Shown here: positions 26,160-36,262 of the stretch, piece by piece | How positions within the stretch are numbered: position 1 is the first letter of the stretch | How the letters are laid out: each line of letters opens with the position of its first letter | Source of the DNA: Luteibacter aegosomaticola | GTDB taxonomy: Bacteria; Pseudomonadota; Gammaproteobacteria; Xanthomonadales; Rhodanobacteraceae | NCBI RefSeq assembly: GCF_023078475.1 | Contig: NZ_CP095741.1 | Span: 2,170,001 to 2,234,000, forward strand | Reading direction: 5' to 3' | Length of the DNA stretch: 64,000 nucleotides | Position numbers and translations under genes: made by a program | The notes under the pieces: generated by a model | What the model saw: the letters and a program-made list of their open reading frames with translations, nothing else | What the model was told of the DNA's origin: nothing | Database searches by the model: none

Positions 26160-26828
26160 TTACGGCGCCGTGCCGGCCGCGCGCTTCTCGGCCAGTGTGA
26201 TCTGTTCCGCGACGGCGTGCGCGACGTTGGAATCCGGATCCAGTAGGGGCTGCAGCTTGCGCCAGGTGGCCGCGGCATCCGTGTAGCGCTCCTGCTGGAA
26301 CTGGGCGATACCCAGCAGCCACAGGGCCTTCTGGCTATCGGGCTGGGCGGCGACCGCCTGCTCGAGCAGCGCGAGGCCACGGCCTTCGATCCGGTGATCG
26401 GTGCGCACCAGCGAATCGGCTTCCGCCCAGCCCACCATCGCGGCCACGTTCTTCGGATCGGCTTTCAGCGCACCGTCGTAAGCATCGCGCGCCGGGGCCG
26501 GCTGCTTCACCATCGTGTAGGTCTGGCCGAGCAGCAGCCAGCCTTCCACATCGCCCGGGTTGGCCTTCAGGCGGGCCGTGAGCGCATCGATGGCCTGGCC
26601 GACGGTCATTTCCTTCGGCGGCTCCACGCCGCCGAGCGTGGCGGGCGTGCCGACCAGCGCATACAGGCCGACACTGGCCAGCGGCAGCACGATGGCAAGC
26701 ACGACGGCGACGCCGAACATCGCCTTCGAGCGCCCCTGGCGCCGCCCATGGTGCACCAGCGGAATCAACAGCAGGGCGAGCGCCACGGCCAGCATGGCCG
26801 CAGCGATAACGTAAAACGCGATGGTCAC
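26160..26828 (-). CDS. ccmI: Cytochrome c maturation protein CcmI (TPR)
   Basis: 222 aa from GTG 26828, which overlaps the ccmH stop (GTGA). Two N-terminal transmembrane helices (about 2-24 and 36-58) precede a periplasmic TPR region (about 85-210). CcmI delivers apocytochrome c to the CcmF-CcmH heme ligation complex. It is the last gene of the ccm operon. Confidence 0.88.
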   Translation of the reverse strand: MTIAFYVIAAAMLAVALALLLIPLVHHGRRQGRSKAMFGVAVVLAIVLPLASVGLYALVGTPATLGGVEPPKEMTVGQAIDALTARLKANPGDVEGWLLLGQTYTMVKQPAPARDAYDGALKADPKNVAAMVGWAEADSLVRTDHRIEGRGLALLEQAVAAQPDSQKALWLLGIAQFQQERYTDAAATWRKLQPLLDPDSNVAHAVAEQITLAEKRAAGTAP

Positions 26829-27268
26829 CAATCGTCCTCGGCATCGTTAGCGGGCCCCGCGAGGTTGGCGGGTGCCTGGCGGCTGCGGCGGCGCACCTGC
26901 ACGGCGACGACGATGCCGCCGATCACCAGCACGGCCAGGGGGCCGAACCAGAGCAGCCACGTCTTCGGTTCCACCGGTGGCTTGTACAGCACGAAATCCG
27001 AATAGCGATCGACGAGATACGCCTTGATCTCGGCGTCGCTCTTGCCGGCCTGCATCATCTCGAAGATCTGCCGGCGCAGGTCGTGGGCGATCGGTGCGTT
27101 CGAATCCGCCAGCGTTTCGTTCTGGCACATGGGGCAGCGCAGTTCGGCGCTGAGCCTCTGGAAGCGCACTTCTTCCGCGCGATCGCGGAACGGCAGCGGC
27201 TGGATCGCCTGGGCGATCGCCAGCAGCGGCAAGAGACAGAGCAGGGCGAGGAGGCCAAGCTGGCGCAT
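26825..27268 (-). CDS. ccmH: Cytochrome c maturation protein CcmH (CxxC thiol-oxidoreductase subunit)
   Basis: 147 aa with signal peptide, the redox motif LRCPMCQN (C45, C48) and a C-terminal transmembrane helix (about 104-124). It reduces the heme-binding CxxCH thiols of apocytochrome c. Its start overlaps the ccmG stop by 1 nt (TAATG). Confidence 0.95.
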   Translation of the reverse strand: MRQLGLLALLCLLPLLAIAQAIQPLPFRDRAEEVRFQRLSAELRCPMCQNETLADSNAPIAHDLRRQIFEMMQAGKSDAEIKAYLVDRYSDFVLYKPPVEPKTWLLWFGPLAVLVIGGIVVAVQVRRRSRQAPANLAGPANDAEDDW

Positions 27269-27810
27269 TAGCCACCTTCCTTCGCGAGCGCGGCGAGTGC
27301 CGGCTGGATTTCCTTCACCACGACGTCAGGCGTGATCGGGCCGACGTGCTTGTAGCGGATGACGCCCTTGCCATCGATCAGGAAGGTTTCCGGTGCGCCG
27401 TACACGCCGAAATCGATACCGGCGCGACCGTCGCGATCCACCATGATCACGTTGAACGGGTTGCCGTGCTCGGCCAGCCAGGCGGTGGCGTCCTTCGGGT
27501 CGTCCTTGTAGTTCATGCCAACCAGCGGGAGGCCCAGGGCCTTCACGTCGGTGGAAAGCACCGGATGCTCGTGCACGCATTCGATGCACCAGCTGCCGAA
27601 CACATTGAGCAGGTAGGGCTTGCCGAGCAGCGACTGCTTGTCGACGGTTTGCGTTGGCTCGCCCAGCACCGGCAGCGAGAACGCGGGCGCCGGCTTGTTG
27701 ATGAGCGGCGAGACGATCTCGTGCTGGTCGTGCTGGGTGTTCCACCAGATACCGAAGCCGAACAGGCTGACCAGCACGACGAAACCGATGAGCGGAAGAA
27801 AACGGCTCAT
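27268..27810 (-). CDS. ccmG: CcmG/DsbE periplasmic thioredoxin-like protein
   Basis: 180 aa from ATG 27810 (RBS GGAG, and ATGA overlap with ccmF). An N-terminal anchor helix (about 5-23) is followed by a thioredoxin fold with the active site WCIEC (C75, C78) and cis-proline region YGAPETFLID. It passes electrons to CcmH and apocytochromes. The acidic EC active site is typical of the CcmG class. Confidence 0.95.
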   Translation of the reverse strand: MSRFLPLIGFVVLVSLFGFGIWWNTQHDQHEIVSPLINKPAPAFSLPVLGEPTQTVDKQSLLGKPYLLNVFGSWCIECVHEHPVLSTDVKALGLPLVGMNYKDDPKDATAWLAEHGNPFNVIMVDRDGRAGIDFGVYGAPETFLIDGKGVIRYKHVGPITPDVVVKEIQPALAALAKEGG

Positions 27811-29771
27811 GCGGGCTGCTCCGTCGCAGGCGATGCCGCCGTGGCGACCGCCTTCTTCGCGCGGAAGCGTCGCTCGCCGGCCGCGAGGAACCCGCCGACC
27901 ATCATGAAGAGACCGCCCAGCCAGATCCAGCGCACGAACGGCTTGTGGTACAGGCGCAGCGCCCACGCGCCTTCGACGTTGCCGCCATCCATCGGCTCGC
28001 CGAGCGCCACGTAGATATCGCGGAACAAGCCTGGATCGATCGCCGATTCGGTCTGCACCTGGCCGCGCGAATACGTGCGCTTCTGCGGGTGCATGGTGGC
28101 CATCGGCTGGCCGTCGTGAAGAATCGTGACCACGCCTTCATCGGCGCGCCAGTTCGGGCCCGTGGTCTCGCGTACGCCGTCGAAGCGGAACTGGTAGGCA
28201 CCCACGGTCTCGACCTGGCCCGGCGCCATGCGCACGTCGCGCTCGGTGCTGAGCGACTCGGAGAGCAGTACGCCGATCAGGAAGATCGCGACGCCGAAGT
28301 GCGCTACCAGCATGCCGGCCATCTCGGCCGGGAAACGCCGCCCGAACGGCATCTCACGCCAGCGCTTCACCACGTAGGCGAGGGTGCCGGCCGCGACCCA
28401 GGTGGCACCCGCGACGCCCGCGATGGCGCGCAGCTTGCCGTCCACGAAGAACACGGCAGCGCCGGTGCAGATGACTGCCGCAATGGCCGCGCGCAGCGCC
28501 ACGCTGGTGAGCTGGCGCCCTTCGGCGCGGCCCCAGCGCAGGTACGGCCCGAACGGCAGCAGCAGCACGGCGGGCGCCATCAGCAGCACGAACAGGAAAC
28601 CGAAATACGGCGGCCCCACGGAGACGCGGCCGAGGTTCAGCGCATCGCCGATCAGCGGGAACAGCGTGCCCAGCAACACCATCGCCGCGGCGGTGGTGAA
28701 CAGCAGGTTGGCGATCATGATGCCGGTCTCGCGCGAGAGCGCGGCGAACGGTTTGCCGGTGGCCACCTTCGGTGCGCGGATCGCGTAGAGCAGCAGCGAG
28801 CCGCCGATCACCACGATGAGGAAGCCGAGGATGTACAGGCCGCGGCGCGGATCGGAGGCGAACGCGTGCACCGAGGTCAGTACACCCGAGCGTACGAGGA
28901 AGGTGCCCAGCAGCGAGAGCGAGAACGCGAACAGCGAGAGCAGCACGGTCCACGCCGGCAGCGAACCGCGCTTCTCGGTCACGGCCTGCGCATGGATAAG
29001 CGCCACGCCGACGAGCCACGGCATGAACGACGCGTTTTCCACCGGATCCCAGAACCACCAGCCGCCCCAACCCAGTTCGGCATACGCCCACCAACTGCCG
29101 GCGACGATGCCCATGGTGAGGAACGCCCACGACACGTTCGTCCACGGGCGCGCCCAGCGCACCCAGGCCTGTTCCAGCTCGCCGCCGAGCAGCGCCGCGA
29201 TAGAGAAGGCGAACGCCACGGAGAAGCCCACGTAGCCCATGTACAGCACGGGCGGGTGGAAGGTCATGCCGGGATCCTGCAGCACCGGGTTCAGGTCGCC
29301 GCCATCGCCGGGCATCGGCAGTTCGCGCAGGAACGGGTTGGAGGTGAAGAGGATAAAGGCGAGGAAGCCGACGCCGATCAGGCCCATCACGCCGAGCACG
29401 CGCGCGACGAACGGCGGCGGCAGGTGGCGGCTGAACGCGGCGAGCGCCACCGTCCATACGTTGAGGATGAAGACCCACAGCAGCATCGAGCCTTCGTGCG
29501 CACCCCACACCGCGGTGATGCGGTAATACCAGGGCAGCGCGAGGTTCGAGTTGTCGGCGACGTAGGCCACCGAGAAATCGAAGGCCAGGAAGGCGTGGAT
29601 CAGGATGCCCATGGCGGCGAACACGAACACTGCCTGGCCGGCCGCGGCGGGCCGCGCCAGCGCGATGAGCGCCGCATTGCCGCGCCATGCGCCGATGATT
29701 GGCAGCACGCCCTGCACCAGGGCCAGCAGCAGGGCAAGGATCAGCGCGAACTGGCCAAGCTCGGGGATCAC
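27807..29771 (-). CDS. ccmF: Heme lyase CcmF
   Basis: 654 aa polytopic inner-membrane protein starting at GTG 29771, coupled to ccmE by a GTGA overlap. It contains the tryptophan-rich heme-handling motif ([19 protein letters not shown], about residues 232-250) and many transmembrane helices. Its length matches the family. It takes heme from holo-CcmE and attaches it to apocytochrome c with CcmH and CcmI. Confidence 0.96.
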   Translation of the reverse strand: MIPELGQFALILALLLALVQGVLPIIGAWRGNAALIALARPAAAGQAVFVFAAMGILIHAFLAFDFSVAYVADNSNLALPWYYRITAVWGAHEGSMLLWVFILNVWTVALAAFSRHLPPPFVARVLGVMGLIGVGFLAFILFTSNPFLRELPMPGDGGDLNPVLQDPGMTFHPPVLYMGYVGFSVAFAFSIAALLGGELEQAWVRWARPWTNVSWAFLTMGIVAGSWWAYAELGWGGWWFWDPVENASFMPWLVGVALIHAQAVTEKRGSLPAWTVLLSLFAFSLSLLGTFLVRSGVLTSVHAFASDPRRGLYILGFLIVVIGGSLLLYAIRAPKVATGKPFAALSRETGIMIANLLFTTAAAMVLLGTLFPLIGDALNLGRVSVGPPYFGFLFVLLMAPAVLLLPFGPYLRWGRAEGRQLTSVALRAAIAAVICTGAAVFFVDGKLRAIAGVAGATWVAAGTLAYVVKRWREMPFGRRFPAEMAGMLVAHFGVAIFLIGVLLSESLSTERDVRMAPGQVETVGAYQFRFDGVRETTGPNWRADEGVVTILHDGQPMATMHPQKRTYSRGQVQTESAIDPGLFRDIYVALGEPMDGGNVEGAWALRLYHKPFVRWIWLGGLFMMVGGFLAAGERRFRAKKAVATAASPATEQPA

Positions 29772-30235
29772 TTCGGCGCATCCTTCATGGCGGTGTCGTC
29801 GATGTTGCGGTGCTGGTGCGCCTTGGCCATGGCGTCCTTCAGTTCCTTCGGCATGTAGTTTTCATCGTGCTTGGCCAGCACTTCGCTGGCGATGAAACGG
29901 CCGTCCGCCATGCGCCCGGTGGTGATCACCGATTGGTTGTCGCGGAACAGGTCGGGCAGGATGCCCGTGTATTCCACGGGCATGGCGCCCGCGTCGTCCA
30001 CGACGATGAAGCTCACCTTGAGGCTATCCTTCGCGCGCTGGATCGAGCCGGCCTTGACCATGCCGCCCAGACGGAACGTGGGGTATTGCTGGGCCTGGCC
30101 TTCCTGCACCTGGCTGGGGGTGAACAGGTAGCTCATGTTCCGCTGCAGCGCGAACACGGTAAGGCCCACCGCGACGGCGGCGGCGACAAGCACGGAGATG
30201 ACGACCGCGAGGCGGCGTTTACGCGTTGGATTCAT
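29768..30235 (-). CDS. ccmE: Heme chaperone CcmE
   Basis: 155 aa with an N-terminal membrane anchor (about 9-29) and an OB-fold periplasmic domain. The heme-attachment motif HDENY places the covalent histidine at H123 with Y127. It carries heme from CcmCD to CcmF. Its start lies 17 nt inside the ccmD reading frame. Confidence 0.96.
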   Translation of the reverse strand: MNPTRKRRLAVVISVLVAAAVAVGLTVFALQRNMSYLFTPSQVQEGQAQQYPTFRLGGMVKAGSIQRAKDSLKVSFIVVDDAGAMPVEYTGILPDLFRDNQSVITTGRMADGRFIASEVLAKHDENYMPKELKDAMAKAHQHRNIDDTAMKDAPK

Positions 30236-30419
30236 TGCTTGCTGGGGTTCCCGGCCGGCGGCGGTTCTCCTGGCGCGCGATGCGTGCGCGTAAATCGCGC
30301 AGGTTACGGCGGCGCCTGGCGAGCGGTGCCAGCGTGTCGATCAATAGGACGATGAAGAAGACCGCGAAAGCGGTCCAGATATAGGTGCCGTAGCCGCCCA
30401 TCGCGAAGAAGCTGCTCAT
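30219..30419 (-). CDS. ccmD: Heme exporter accessory protein CcmD
   Basis: 66 aa. The start at 30419 overlaps the ccmC stop (ATGA). It begins [18 protein letters not shown], a typical CcmD opening, followed by one transmembrane helix and a basic tail. It stabilises CcmC-CcmE interaction and release of holo-CcmE. The gene overlaps ccmE by 17 nt. Confidence 0.92.
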   Translation of the reverse strand: MSSFFAMGGYGTYIWTAFAVFFIVLLIDTLAPLARRRRNLRDLRARIARQENRRRPGTPASNESNA

Positions 30420-31183
30420 GCCTTGCCTTCCTTCGCGCTGCCAAGCGCGATCTCGCGCACCCAGGCCTTGCCGCCTTCGGAAGCGATCAGGTCGGCGCGC
30501 ACGCGCGCGAAAAGGCTGGCGATGTAGTAGCACTTGGTCGCGGCCATCATGGTGAGCAGCGGCCACAGCATGCTGGCCACGATGTGCGACGGGCCGAGCA
30601 GGCGGATGGTGGAGCCCTGGTGCAGCGTGTTCCACCAGTTCACCGAGAAATGCACGATCGGCACGTTCACCGCGCCGATCAGCACGAGGAACGCCGCGGC
30701 GCGCGCGCCCTGGCGGCGGTCTTCGAACGCGTGGTAAAGGCCGATGATGCCGAGATAGATGAAGAGCAGCACCAGCTCGGAGGTGAGCCGGGCATCCCAC
30801 GTCCACCACGTGCCCCACATGGGCTTGCCCCACAGCGAGCCGGTGGCGAGCGTGATCGCGGTGAACGCGGCGCCGATCGGTGCGGATTCCATGGCGACGG
30901 TCTCGGCGAGCTTGATCCGCCAGACCAGGCCGATGAAGGCGGCCAGAGCCATCACCCCGTAGATGAACAGGCTCATCCACGCGCTGGGCACGTGGATGAA
31001 GATGATCCGGTAGGCATCGCCTTGCTGGTAATCCGCAGGCGCGACGAACAGGCCGCCGTACAGCGCGACGCCGGCGAGGATAAGGGCGAGGCCGAGCGCC
31101 CACGGGTAAACAGCCCCCGCGAAGCGGTAGAAAATCGGCGGTGATCCCAGGCGGTGCAGCCAGAGGGGAACCCAGTTAGCCAT
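30416..31183 (-). CDS. ccmC: Heme transporter/handling protein CcmC
   Basis: 255 aa with six predicted transmembrane helices and the WWD-type motif (GTWWTWDARLTSELV, about 123-137) flanked by conserved histidines (FIHVPSAW; LHQGST). CcmC loads heme onto CcmE. The gene is separated from ccmB by 65 nt without a clear promoter. Confidence 0.96.
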   Translation of the reverse strand: MANWVPLWLHRLGSPPIFYRFAGAVYPWALGLALILAGVALYGGLFVAPADYQQGDAYRIIFIHVPSAWMSLFIYGVMALAAFIGLVWRIKLAETVAMESAPIGAAFTAITLATGSLWGKPMWGTWWTWDARLTSELVLLFIYLGIIGLYHAFEDRRQGARAAAFLVLIGAVNVPIVHFSVNWWNTLHQGSTIRLLGPSHIVASMLWPLLTMMAATKCYYIASLFARVRADLIASEGGKAWVREIALGSAKEGKA

Positions 31184-31248
31184 TCGTCCTCATCAACGGT
31201 TCGTGCATCGCGGTGAGTCCCCCATGGACCCGCCGCGGTTGCGTGTGC

Positions 31249-31935
31249 TCATGAATCCATCGCGATGCGCAGCGCCGCGGCACAGGCCAGCGGCGCGAGC
31301 ACGATGGCGAGCGCCAGGCCCGCGCCAAGCCATGCGATGGGCGCGCTCCAGGGCAGGCCATCCTGCGCGGCGGCCACGGCCCCGGCGGCGAAGATCACCA
31401 CGGGCACGCACAACGGCAGCAACATGAGCGCCAGAAGCATACCAGAGCGTTTTGCCCCGGCCGTCAGTGCCACCAGTACCGCGCCGAGCAGGCTGAGCAG
31501 GGGCGTGGCCAGGGCCAGCGCGAGCACCAGCGCGGGCATCGCCGCCGGCGGGAGGTGCAGCATGCTGGCCAGCACCGGGGTGATGACGATCAGCGGCAGG
31601 GCCGTGGTCACCCAATGGGCCAGGATCTTCATGGCCACCAGCAGGGCCAGCGGCTGGGGCGCGAGCATCAGCTGTTCCATCGAGCCATCATCGATATCGG
31701 GGCGGAACAGCCCGTCGAGCGAAAGCAGCATGGCCAGCAGCACGGTGACGAAGACCACGCCGCCCGCGATACGGGCGAGCAGGGCCGGCTCGGGGCCGAG
31801 CGCGAACGGGAACAGCGTGACGACGATCACCGCATACAGCACCGGCAACGCGATATCGCCGCGGCGGCGCCAGGCGAGGGTGAGGTCGCGGCGCAGCAGG
31901 GCGGCGCAGGCGGCGGGCGTGCTACCGGGCGTCAC
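31249..31935 (-). CDS. ccmB: Heme exporter ABC permease CcmB
   Basis: 228 aa inner-membrane protein with about six helices and the family segment GSMEQLMLAPQPL. It starts at GTG 31935 through a GTGA overlap with ccmA. With CcmA and CcmC it forms the ABC complex whose ATP hydrolysis releases holo-CcmE. Confidence 0.94.
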   Translation of the reverse strand: MTPGSTPAACAALLRRDLTLAWRRRGDIALPVLYAVIVVTLFPFALGPEPALLARIAGGVVFVTVLLAMLLSLDGLFRPDIDDGSMEQLMLAPQPLALLVAMKILAHWVTTALPLIVITPVLASMLHLPPAAMPALVLALALATPLLSLLGAVLVALTAGAKRSGMLLALMLLPLCVPVVIFAAGAVAAAQDGLPWSAPIAWLGAGLALAIVLAPLACAAALRIAMDS

Positions 31936-32558
31936 GCGTGGAGCCGTATGCGGCGGGGTTCGTCGCCCGCGAAGGTGACGGCGCCGTGGCTGGTCACCAG
32001 GGCCGCGCCGCCGCGTGCGGCGTGCTCGCGGAGCAGGCGGTTCACCAGGGCGATGCCATCGCGGTCGAGGTTGGCGTAGGGCTCGTCGAGCAGCCAGACG
32101 CGCGCCGGCAGCAAGAGCAGGCGCGCCAGTGCCGCGCGTTTCTTCTGGCCGGCGGAGAGCCGGCGCACCGGTTCGTCCTCGAAGCCGGCCAGGCCGACGT
32201 CGCGGAGCGTTGCATCGAGCGTGGCGCCCGCGCGCACTCCGTAAAGTCCTGCGGCCACGGCGAGGTTTTCGCGCGGAGACAGGTCGAACTTCAGGCCGAG
32301 GTGGTGGCCGAGGAAGACGACGGCGCCGGCCATCGTATCCAGCGAGAACGTGGCGCCGTCGAGCAGCACCTCGCCCTCGCCGGCATGCAGCATGCCGGTG
32401 AGTACGCGCATCAGGGTGGTCTTGCCGCTGCCGTTATCGCCTTCGACCAGGGCGATTTCCCCGCCATGCAAGGCGAAATCCACCGGCCCGAACACCGGCT
32501 CATCCTGGCGTAGGAAGCACAGGGCGCGGGCTTCGAGGAGTGGGGCGGCGGCGGGCAT
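31932..32558 (-). CDS. ccmA: Heme exporter ATP-binding protein CcmA
   Basis: 208 aa from ATG 32558; an in-frame ATG at 32594 is equally possible, since neither has a strong ribosome-binding site. Walker A is GDNGSGKTT, the ABC signature is LSAGQKKRAALARLL and Walker B is LLDEPYANLD. Length fits the family. It opens the ccmABCDEFGHI operon and follows kmo closely on the same strand, so read-through from kmo is possible. Confidence 0.93.
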   Translation of the reverse strand: MPAAAPLLEARALCFLRQDEPVFGPVDFALHGGEIALVEGDNGSGKTTLMRVLTGMLHAGEGEVLLDGATFSLDTMAGAVVFLGHHLGLKFDLSPRENLAVAAGLYGVRAGATLDATLRDVGLAGFEDEPVRRLSAGQKKRAALARLLLLPARVWLLDEPYANLDRDGIALVNRLLREHAARGGAALVTSHGAVTFAGDEPRRIRLHA

Positions 32559-32622
32559 CGGGGGATTGTTGCGGGAGCGGCGAACGAAGTCCATGGAGCG
32601 CGACGAAACGCCCGCTGTAACG

Positions 32623-34002
32623 CTAGCCGCGTTCGAAGGCTTGCGGGGGCAGCGGCGGCAGGGTCGCTTCGAGCGTACGTACCGCGGCATCGAGGTCCAC
32701 GGAGGCGACATCGGCGTGGCCATGCAGGAGTTGCTCCACCAGCGTGTCCTGCGCGCGGCCACGCTCGAGGGCGTAGGCGTAGGGCAGGTGGGTGAAAGTC
32801 ACCATGCGGTAGCGCGGCAGGTAGTGCGTGGGGCAGCGCTGGGCCAGCAGGCCACCCAGTTCGCGCATGCGCAGGAAGTGCGGATCGGCGACCTTGTCGC
32901 GCATCTCCACGTAGTTCTCCAGCGCCATGCGCGCGATGGCATCGGCATTCGGCTTGCGGCTTGCCTCGAACGCGGCGAACACGCCCGCCGGATCATCGGG
33001 GCTGGCTTCGAACAGGCGCGCCAGTTCCGCGGCATCCTCGAACCCGCAGTTCATGCCCTGGCCGTGGAACGGCACGATCGCGTGCGCGGCATCGCCGATC
33101 AGCAGTGCGCGGCCGCCGATATGCCAGCGGTCGAGGTACAGCGTGGCCAGCGAGCCCACGGGGTGCTCATCCCAATCCTTCGTGAACTCCGGCATCAGAT
33201 CCAGTGCGTCCGGGAATTCCGTGCGGAAGAACGCCTCGGCGGCGCCGGAGCCCGCAATCGTGCGGAAGCTCGGATGCTCGCCATCGTTCGGCAGGAACAG
33301 CGTGACGGTGAAGCTGCCTTCGCGGTTGGGCAGCGCGATGCACATGTAGTGGCCGCGCGGCCAGATATGCAGGGCGTTGGGTTCGATGGCGAACAGCGAG
33401 GCGGGGTCGCTGCCTGGCGGGATCTCGAGTTCCTTGTAGCCGTGGCCCAGTTCCTCGACGCGTTCGCCTAGCGGGGCGTGCTCATGCATGGCAGCGCGCA
33501 GCGCCGAACCCGCGCCATCGGCGCCGATCACGACGGGGGCCTGTACCGTGCGGGTGCTGCCATCGACGGCTTGCAGGGTGAGCGTGCCGTTTTCCAGGTC
33601 GGCCGAGGCCAGGCCCTGGTCGAAGTGGATGGTGGCGCCCGCCGCCTCGGCGGCATCGAGCATCAGGCTGTTGAGCCCGCCGCGCGAGACCGACCAGATC
33701 ACTTCGGAATCATCGACGCCATAGCGCTGCAGGCCGCTGTGGCCAGCCGGGTCGTGGACCATCCGGCCGCGCATCATCACGGCCTGTTCCAGCACCTTAT
33801 CGGCCAGGCCGGTAGCGCGCAGGGCATGGAGGCCGCGTTCGGCCATGGCGAGGTTGATGGAGCGGCCGCCGGAGAAGCCCGCTTTACGGGGATCGGGGCG
33901 CTTTTCGTAAACGGTGACGCGGAAGCCGCGCTGGGTCAGCAGGGTGGCGACCAGGGCGCCGACCAGTCCGGCGCCGACCACGGCGATGTCGTTACGGGGC
34001 AT
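32623..34002 (-). CDS. kmo: Kynurenine 3-monooxygenase
   Basis: 459 aa flavoprotein hydroxylase. The N-terminal dinucleotide motif VVGAGLVGALVA, the R-containing SGGRSINLAM segment and the FAD-binding IGDAAHAIVPFHGQGMNCGF match KMO. A C-terminal hydrophobic region is present. It converts kynurenine to 3-hydroxykynurenine with NADPH and O2. In Xanthomonadales this belongs to NAD synthesis from tryptophan. The other pathway genes are not in this window, though the nicotinate salvage gene pncB lies at 57391. Confidence 0.95.
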   Translation of the reverse strand: MPRNDIAVVGAGLVGALVATLLTQRGFRVTVYEKRPDPRKAGFSGGRSINLAMAERGLHALRATGLADKVLEQAVMMRGRMVHDPAGHSGLQRYGVDDSEVIWSVSRGGLNSLMLDAAEAAGATIHFDQGLASADLENGTLTLQAVDGSTRTVQAPVVIGADGAGSALRAAMHEHAPLGERVEELGHGYKELEIPPGSDPASLFAIEPNALHIWPRGHYMCIALPNREGSFTVTLFLPNDGEHPSFRTIAGSGAAEAFFRTEFPDALDLMPEFTKDWDEHPVGSLATLYLDRWHIGGRALLIGDAAHAIVPFHGQGMNCGFEDAAELARLFEASPDDPAGVFAAFEASRKPNADAIARMALENYVEMRDKVADPHFLRMRELGGLLAQRCPTHYLPRYRMVTFTHLPYAYALERGRAQDTLVEQLLHGHADVASVDLDAAVRTLEATLPPLPPQAFERG

Positions 34003-34048
34003 GAGCCTGCCTGGGCGATATTGCGGGGCAGCGCATCGTGCGCCGCAA

Positions 34049-34076
34049 CGCCGCCAAGGGCAAGCCCTGGGCGGCG
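34049..34076. terminator. Long GC-rich stem-loop between phaR and kmo
   Basis: CGCCGCC and AGGGC pair with GCCCT and GGCGGCG around an AA loop, with one A-G mismatch, giving a 12-bp near-perfect stem. It lies 7 nt beyond the phaR stop and has no U-run. It may end the phaR message or attenuate read-through into kmo. Confidence 0.45.
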
Positions 34077-34083
34077 CAGGCTA

Positions 34084-34584
34084 TCAGCTGGCTTTCTTGC
34101 CGCCGCGCGGCGGCACGTGGGTGGCAGCCGCCGGCTTGGCGGTGGCCGCATCGAGGAACCCGCGCTGCATCGACTTCCAGACGTCGAGGTTGCGCTCGGT
34201 CATCTCGTTGAGCATGGACCAGGGGGTCTGGCCCATCATCGTGTTGAGCTGGTTGCGGAACTGCTGCTGCTGGTCGAGGAAGACCTGCAGGCTGCGCTCC
34301 AGATACGGGCCCATGAAGCCCTGCAGCGAATCGCCGTAGAAACGGATGATGTGCGACAGGAGCTGAGAGGACAGCATCGGCTGGCCGTGCTCCTCGTGCT
34401 CCGCGATGATCTGCAGCAGCACGGAGCGCGTGAGGTCCTCGCCCGACTTGGCGTCGCGGACCTCGAAATGCTCCCCGTCGAGAACCAGCTGGCGGACTTC
34501 TTCCAGCGTGATGTAGCTCGAAATTTCCGTGTCGTACAAACGACGATTCGGATACTTTTTGATGATGCGAAGGGTTTGTGCCAT
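34084..34584 (-). CDS. phaR: Polyhydroxyalkanoate synthesis repressor PhaR
   Basis: 166 aa. The N-terminal PHB accumulation regulatory DNA-binding domain is characteristic (IIKKYPNRRLYDTEISSYITL). A PhaR C-terminal domain rich in Gln follows (LDQQQQFRNQL). It senses PHA/PHB granules and represses phasin and granule genes. No phaC or phasin gene is adjacent. Confidence 0.93.
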   Translation of the reverse strand: MAQTLRIIKKYPNRRLYDTEISSYITLEEVRQLVLDGEHFEVRDAKSGEDLTRSVLLQIIAEHEEHGQPMLSSQLLSHIIRFYGDSLQGFMGPYLERSLQVFLDQQQQFRNQLNTMMGQTPWSMLNEMTERNLDVWKSMQRGFLDAATAKPAAATHVPPRGGKKAS

Positions 34585-34690
34585 GCGGCGAACGCTACCA
34601 CGAGGTATTGCGCCGCACCAGTTGGTTTCACGGCGTGTAAACGTTTTCAGTCATGCTATGTGAATTTGGATCGATTTACGTAACTTGGAT

Positions 34691-36262
34691 TTAATGACCC
34701 GGTGTGCCGCCAGCATTGCCGAAAGGCGGCTTGGCCAGCCACAGGATCGGAATCAGGGCCAGGAAAAGGATCCCACATAGCCAGAAAACGTCATTCACGG
34801 CCAACGTAAGGGCCTCCCGGTTCACCACCTGGTCGAGCACCGTGAGCTGGGCCTGGCCGTGCAGGTTCATCGCCTGCAGCTTGTCCACGTAGGCCATGGC
34901 GGCGGGCGATGCCGGATTGACGTATTCGGTGAGCGACGCGTGGTGCGCCTCGCCGCGGTGCTGCCACAGGGTCACGGTGATCGCGGTGGAGATACTCGAG
35001 GCCAGCGTGCGGCAGAAATTGGCCAGGCCCGACGCACCGGCGATCTGGTCGGGGCGCAACCCGGACAGGAAGATCTGGTTCAGCGGGATGAAGAAGCACG
35101 CGATGCCGATGCCCATGACGAAGCGCGGCAACACCAGCGTGGCGAATGACGCGCCGCTGTTGAAGGTGGAGAACCAGAACGCCGTGAACGCGAACACGAT
35201 GAACGCGAAGGTCACCACGGCGCGCAGTTCGAGGCGCTGGATGTTCTTGCCGATGATCGGCGACATCAGGAACGCGAGGATGCCCACCGGTGCCGTGGCC
35301 AGGCCGGCCCACGTGGCCGTGTAGCCGAGCGTCGTCTGCAGCCACAGCGGGAACACCACGGTGATGCCGAAGAAGCCGAGCATGCCGAGCGAGAGCGCGG
35401 TGACACCCACGGTGAAGTTGCGCCGTGCGAACAGCGAAAGATCCACGACGGGGTGCTTGGCCGTGAGTTCCCAGATGATCAGGAAGGTGAGCGCCACCAG
35501 CGCGACGAGGCCGAGCGTGAGGATCAGCGGCGAGGCGAACCAGTCGTGGTCGTTGCCGTTATCCAGCATGAACTGCAGGCAGCCCACGCCCAGCACGAGC
35601 AGGAACAGGCCGACCGAATCGATGGGTGCGCGCACGATCTTCGTTTCACGCGTGCGCAGGATCGACCATGTGATCACGCCTGCCAGCGCGCCGACCGGTA
35701 CGTTGATGTAGAAGATCCACGGCCACGAGAAGTTGTCCGTGAGGTAGCCACCGAGGATGGGCCCGAAAATCGGCGCCACCACCACGGTCATCGCCCACAT
35801 GGCCAGCGCGATGCCCTGTTTTTCCTTCGGATAACTCGCGAGCAACAGCGAGAGCGACAGCGCCACCATCGGGCCCGAGCCGGCACCCTGCAACAGGCGG
35901 AACAGCACTAGCATCGGCATGCTCGTGGCCAGGCCACACAGCATGGAGAACGCGACGAACAGCGCGACCGAGAAGCAGAACGTCTTGACCTCGCCGAAGC
36001 GTTTCGCGATCCAGCCGGTGAGCGGCTGCATCACAGCGCTGGCCAGGGCGTACGAGCTGATGGCCCAGGTGCCTTCGTTGGAGCTGACGCCGAGGCTGCC
36101 CGCGATATGCGGCACCGCCACGTTCACGATCGTCATGTCGAGGATCTCCATGAAGGTGGAGAACGCGACAGCGATGGTCAGCAGGACCAGTGGCAGGCCG
36201 TGCAGCGGCGCCGGGCCCGCGGGAGCGGGCGCGGCAGCCGGGGTGGCGGTGGCGTCGCTCAA
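34691..36262 (-). CDS. emrB: DHA2 family drug efflux MFS permease (EmrB-like)
   Basis: 523 aa with about 14 transmembrane helices. Motifs are EILDMTIVNVAVPHI in helix 1, GWIAKRFGEV in the first loop and GPILGGYLTD (motif C). This is the inner-membrane pump of a tripartite EmrAB-TolC-type system. Its start overlaps the emrA stop by 4 nt. It is the last gene of the marR-omf-emrA-emrB operon. Confidence 0.92.
   Translation of the reverse strand: MSDATATPAAAPAPAGPAPLHGLPLVLLTIAVAFSTFMEILDMTIVNVAVPHIAGSLGVSSNEGTWAISSYALASAVMQPLTGWIAKRFGEVKTFCFSVALFVAFSMLCGLATSMPMLVLFRLLQGAGSGPMVALSLSLLLASYPKEKQGIALAMWAMTVVVAPIFGPILGGYLTDNFSWPWIFYINVPVGALAGVITWSILRTRETKIVRAPIDSVGLFLLVLGVGCLQFMLDNGNDHDWFASPLILTLGLVALVALTFLIIWELTAKHPVVDLSLFARRNFTVGVTALSLGMLGFFGITVVFPLWLQTTLGYTATWAGLATAPVGILAFLMSPIIGKNIQRLELRAVVTFAFIVFAFTAFWFSTFNSGASFATLVLPRFVMGIGIACFFIPLNQIFLSGLRPDQIAGASGLANFCRTLASSISTAITVTLWQHRGEAHHASLTEYVNPASPAAMAYVDKLQAMNLHGQAQLTVLDQVVNREALTLAVNDVFWLCGILFLALIPILWLAKPPFGNAGGTPGH

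Noticed and set aside
27945..29858. 637-codon plus-strand frame over ccmF
   Set aside because: Composition is Arg/Gln/His-rich with no fold. The opposite strand has the overlapping ccm operon.
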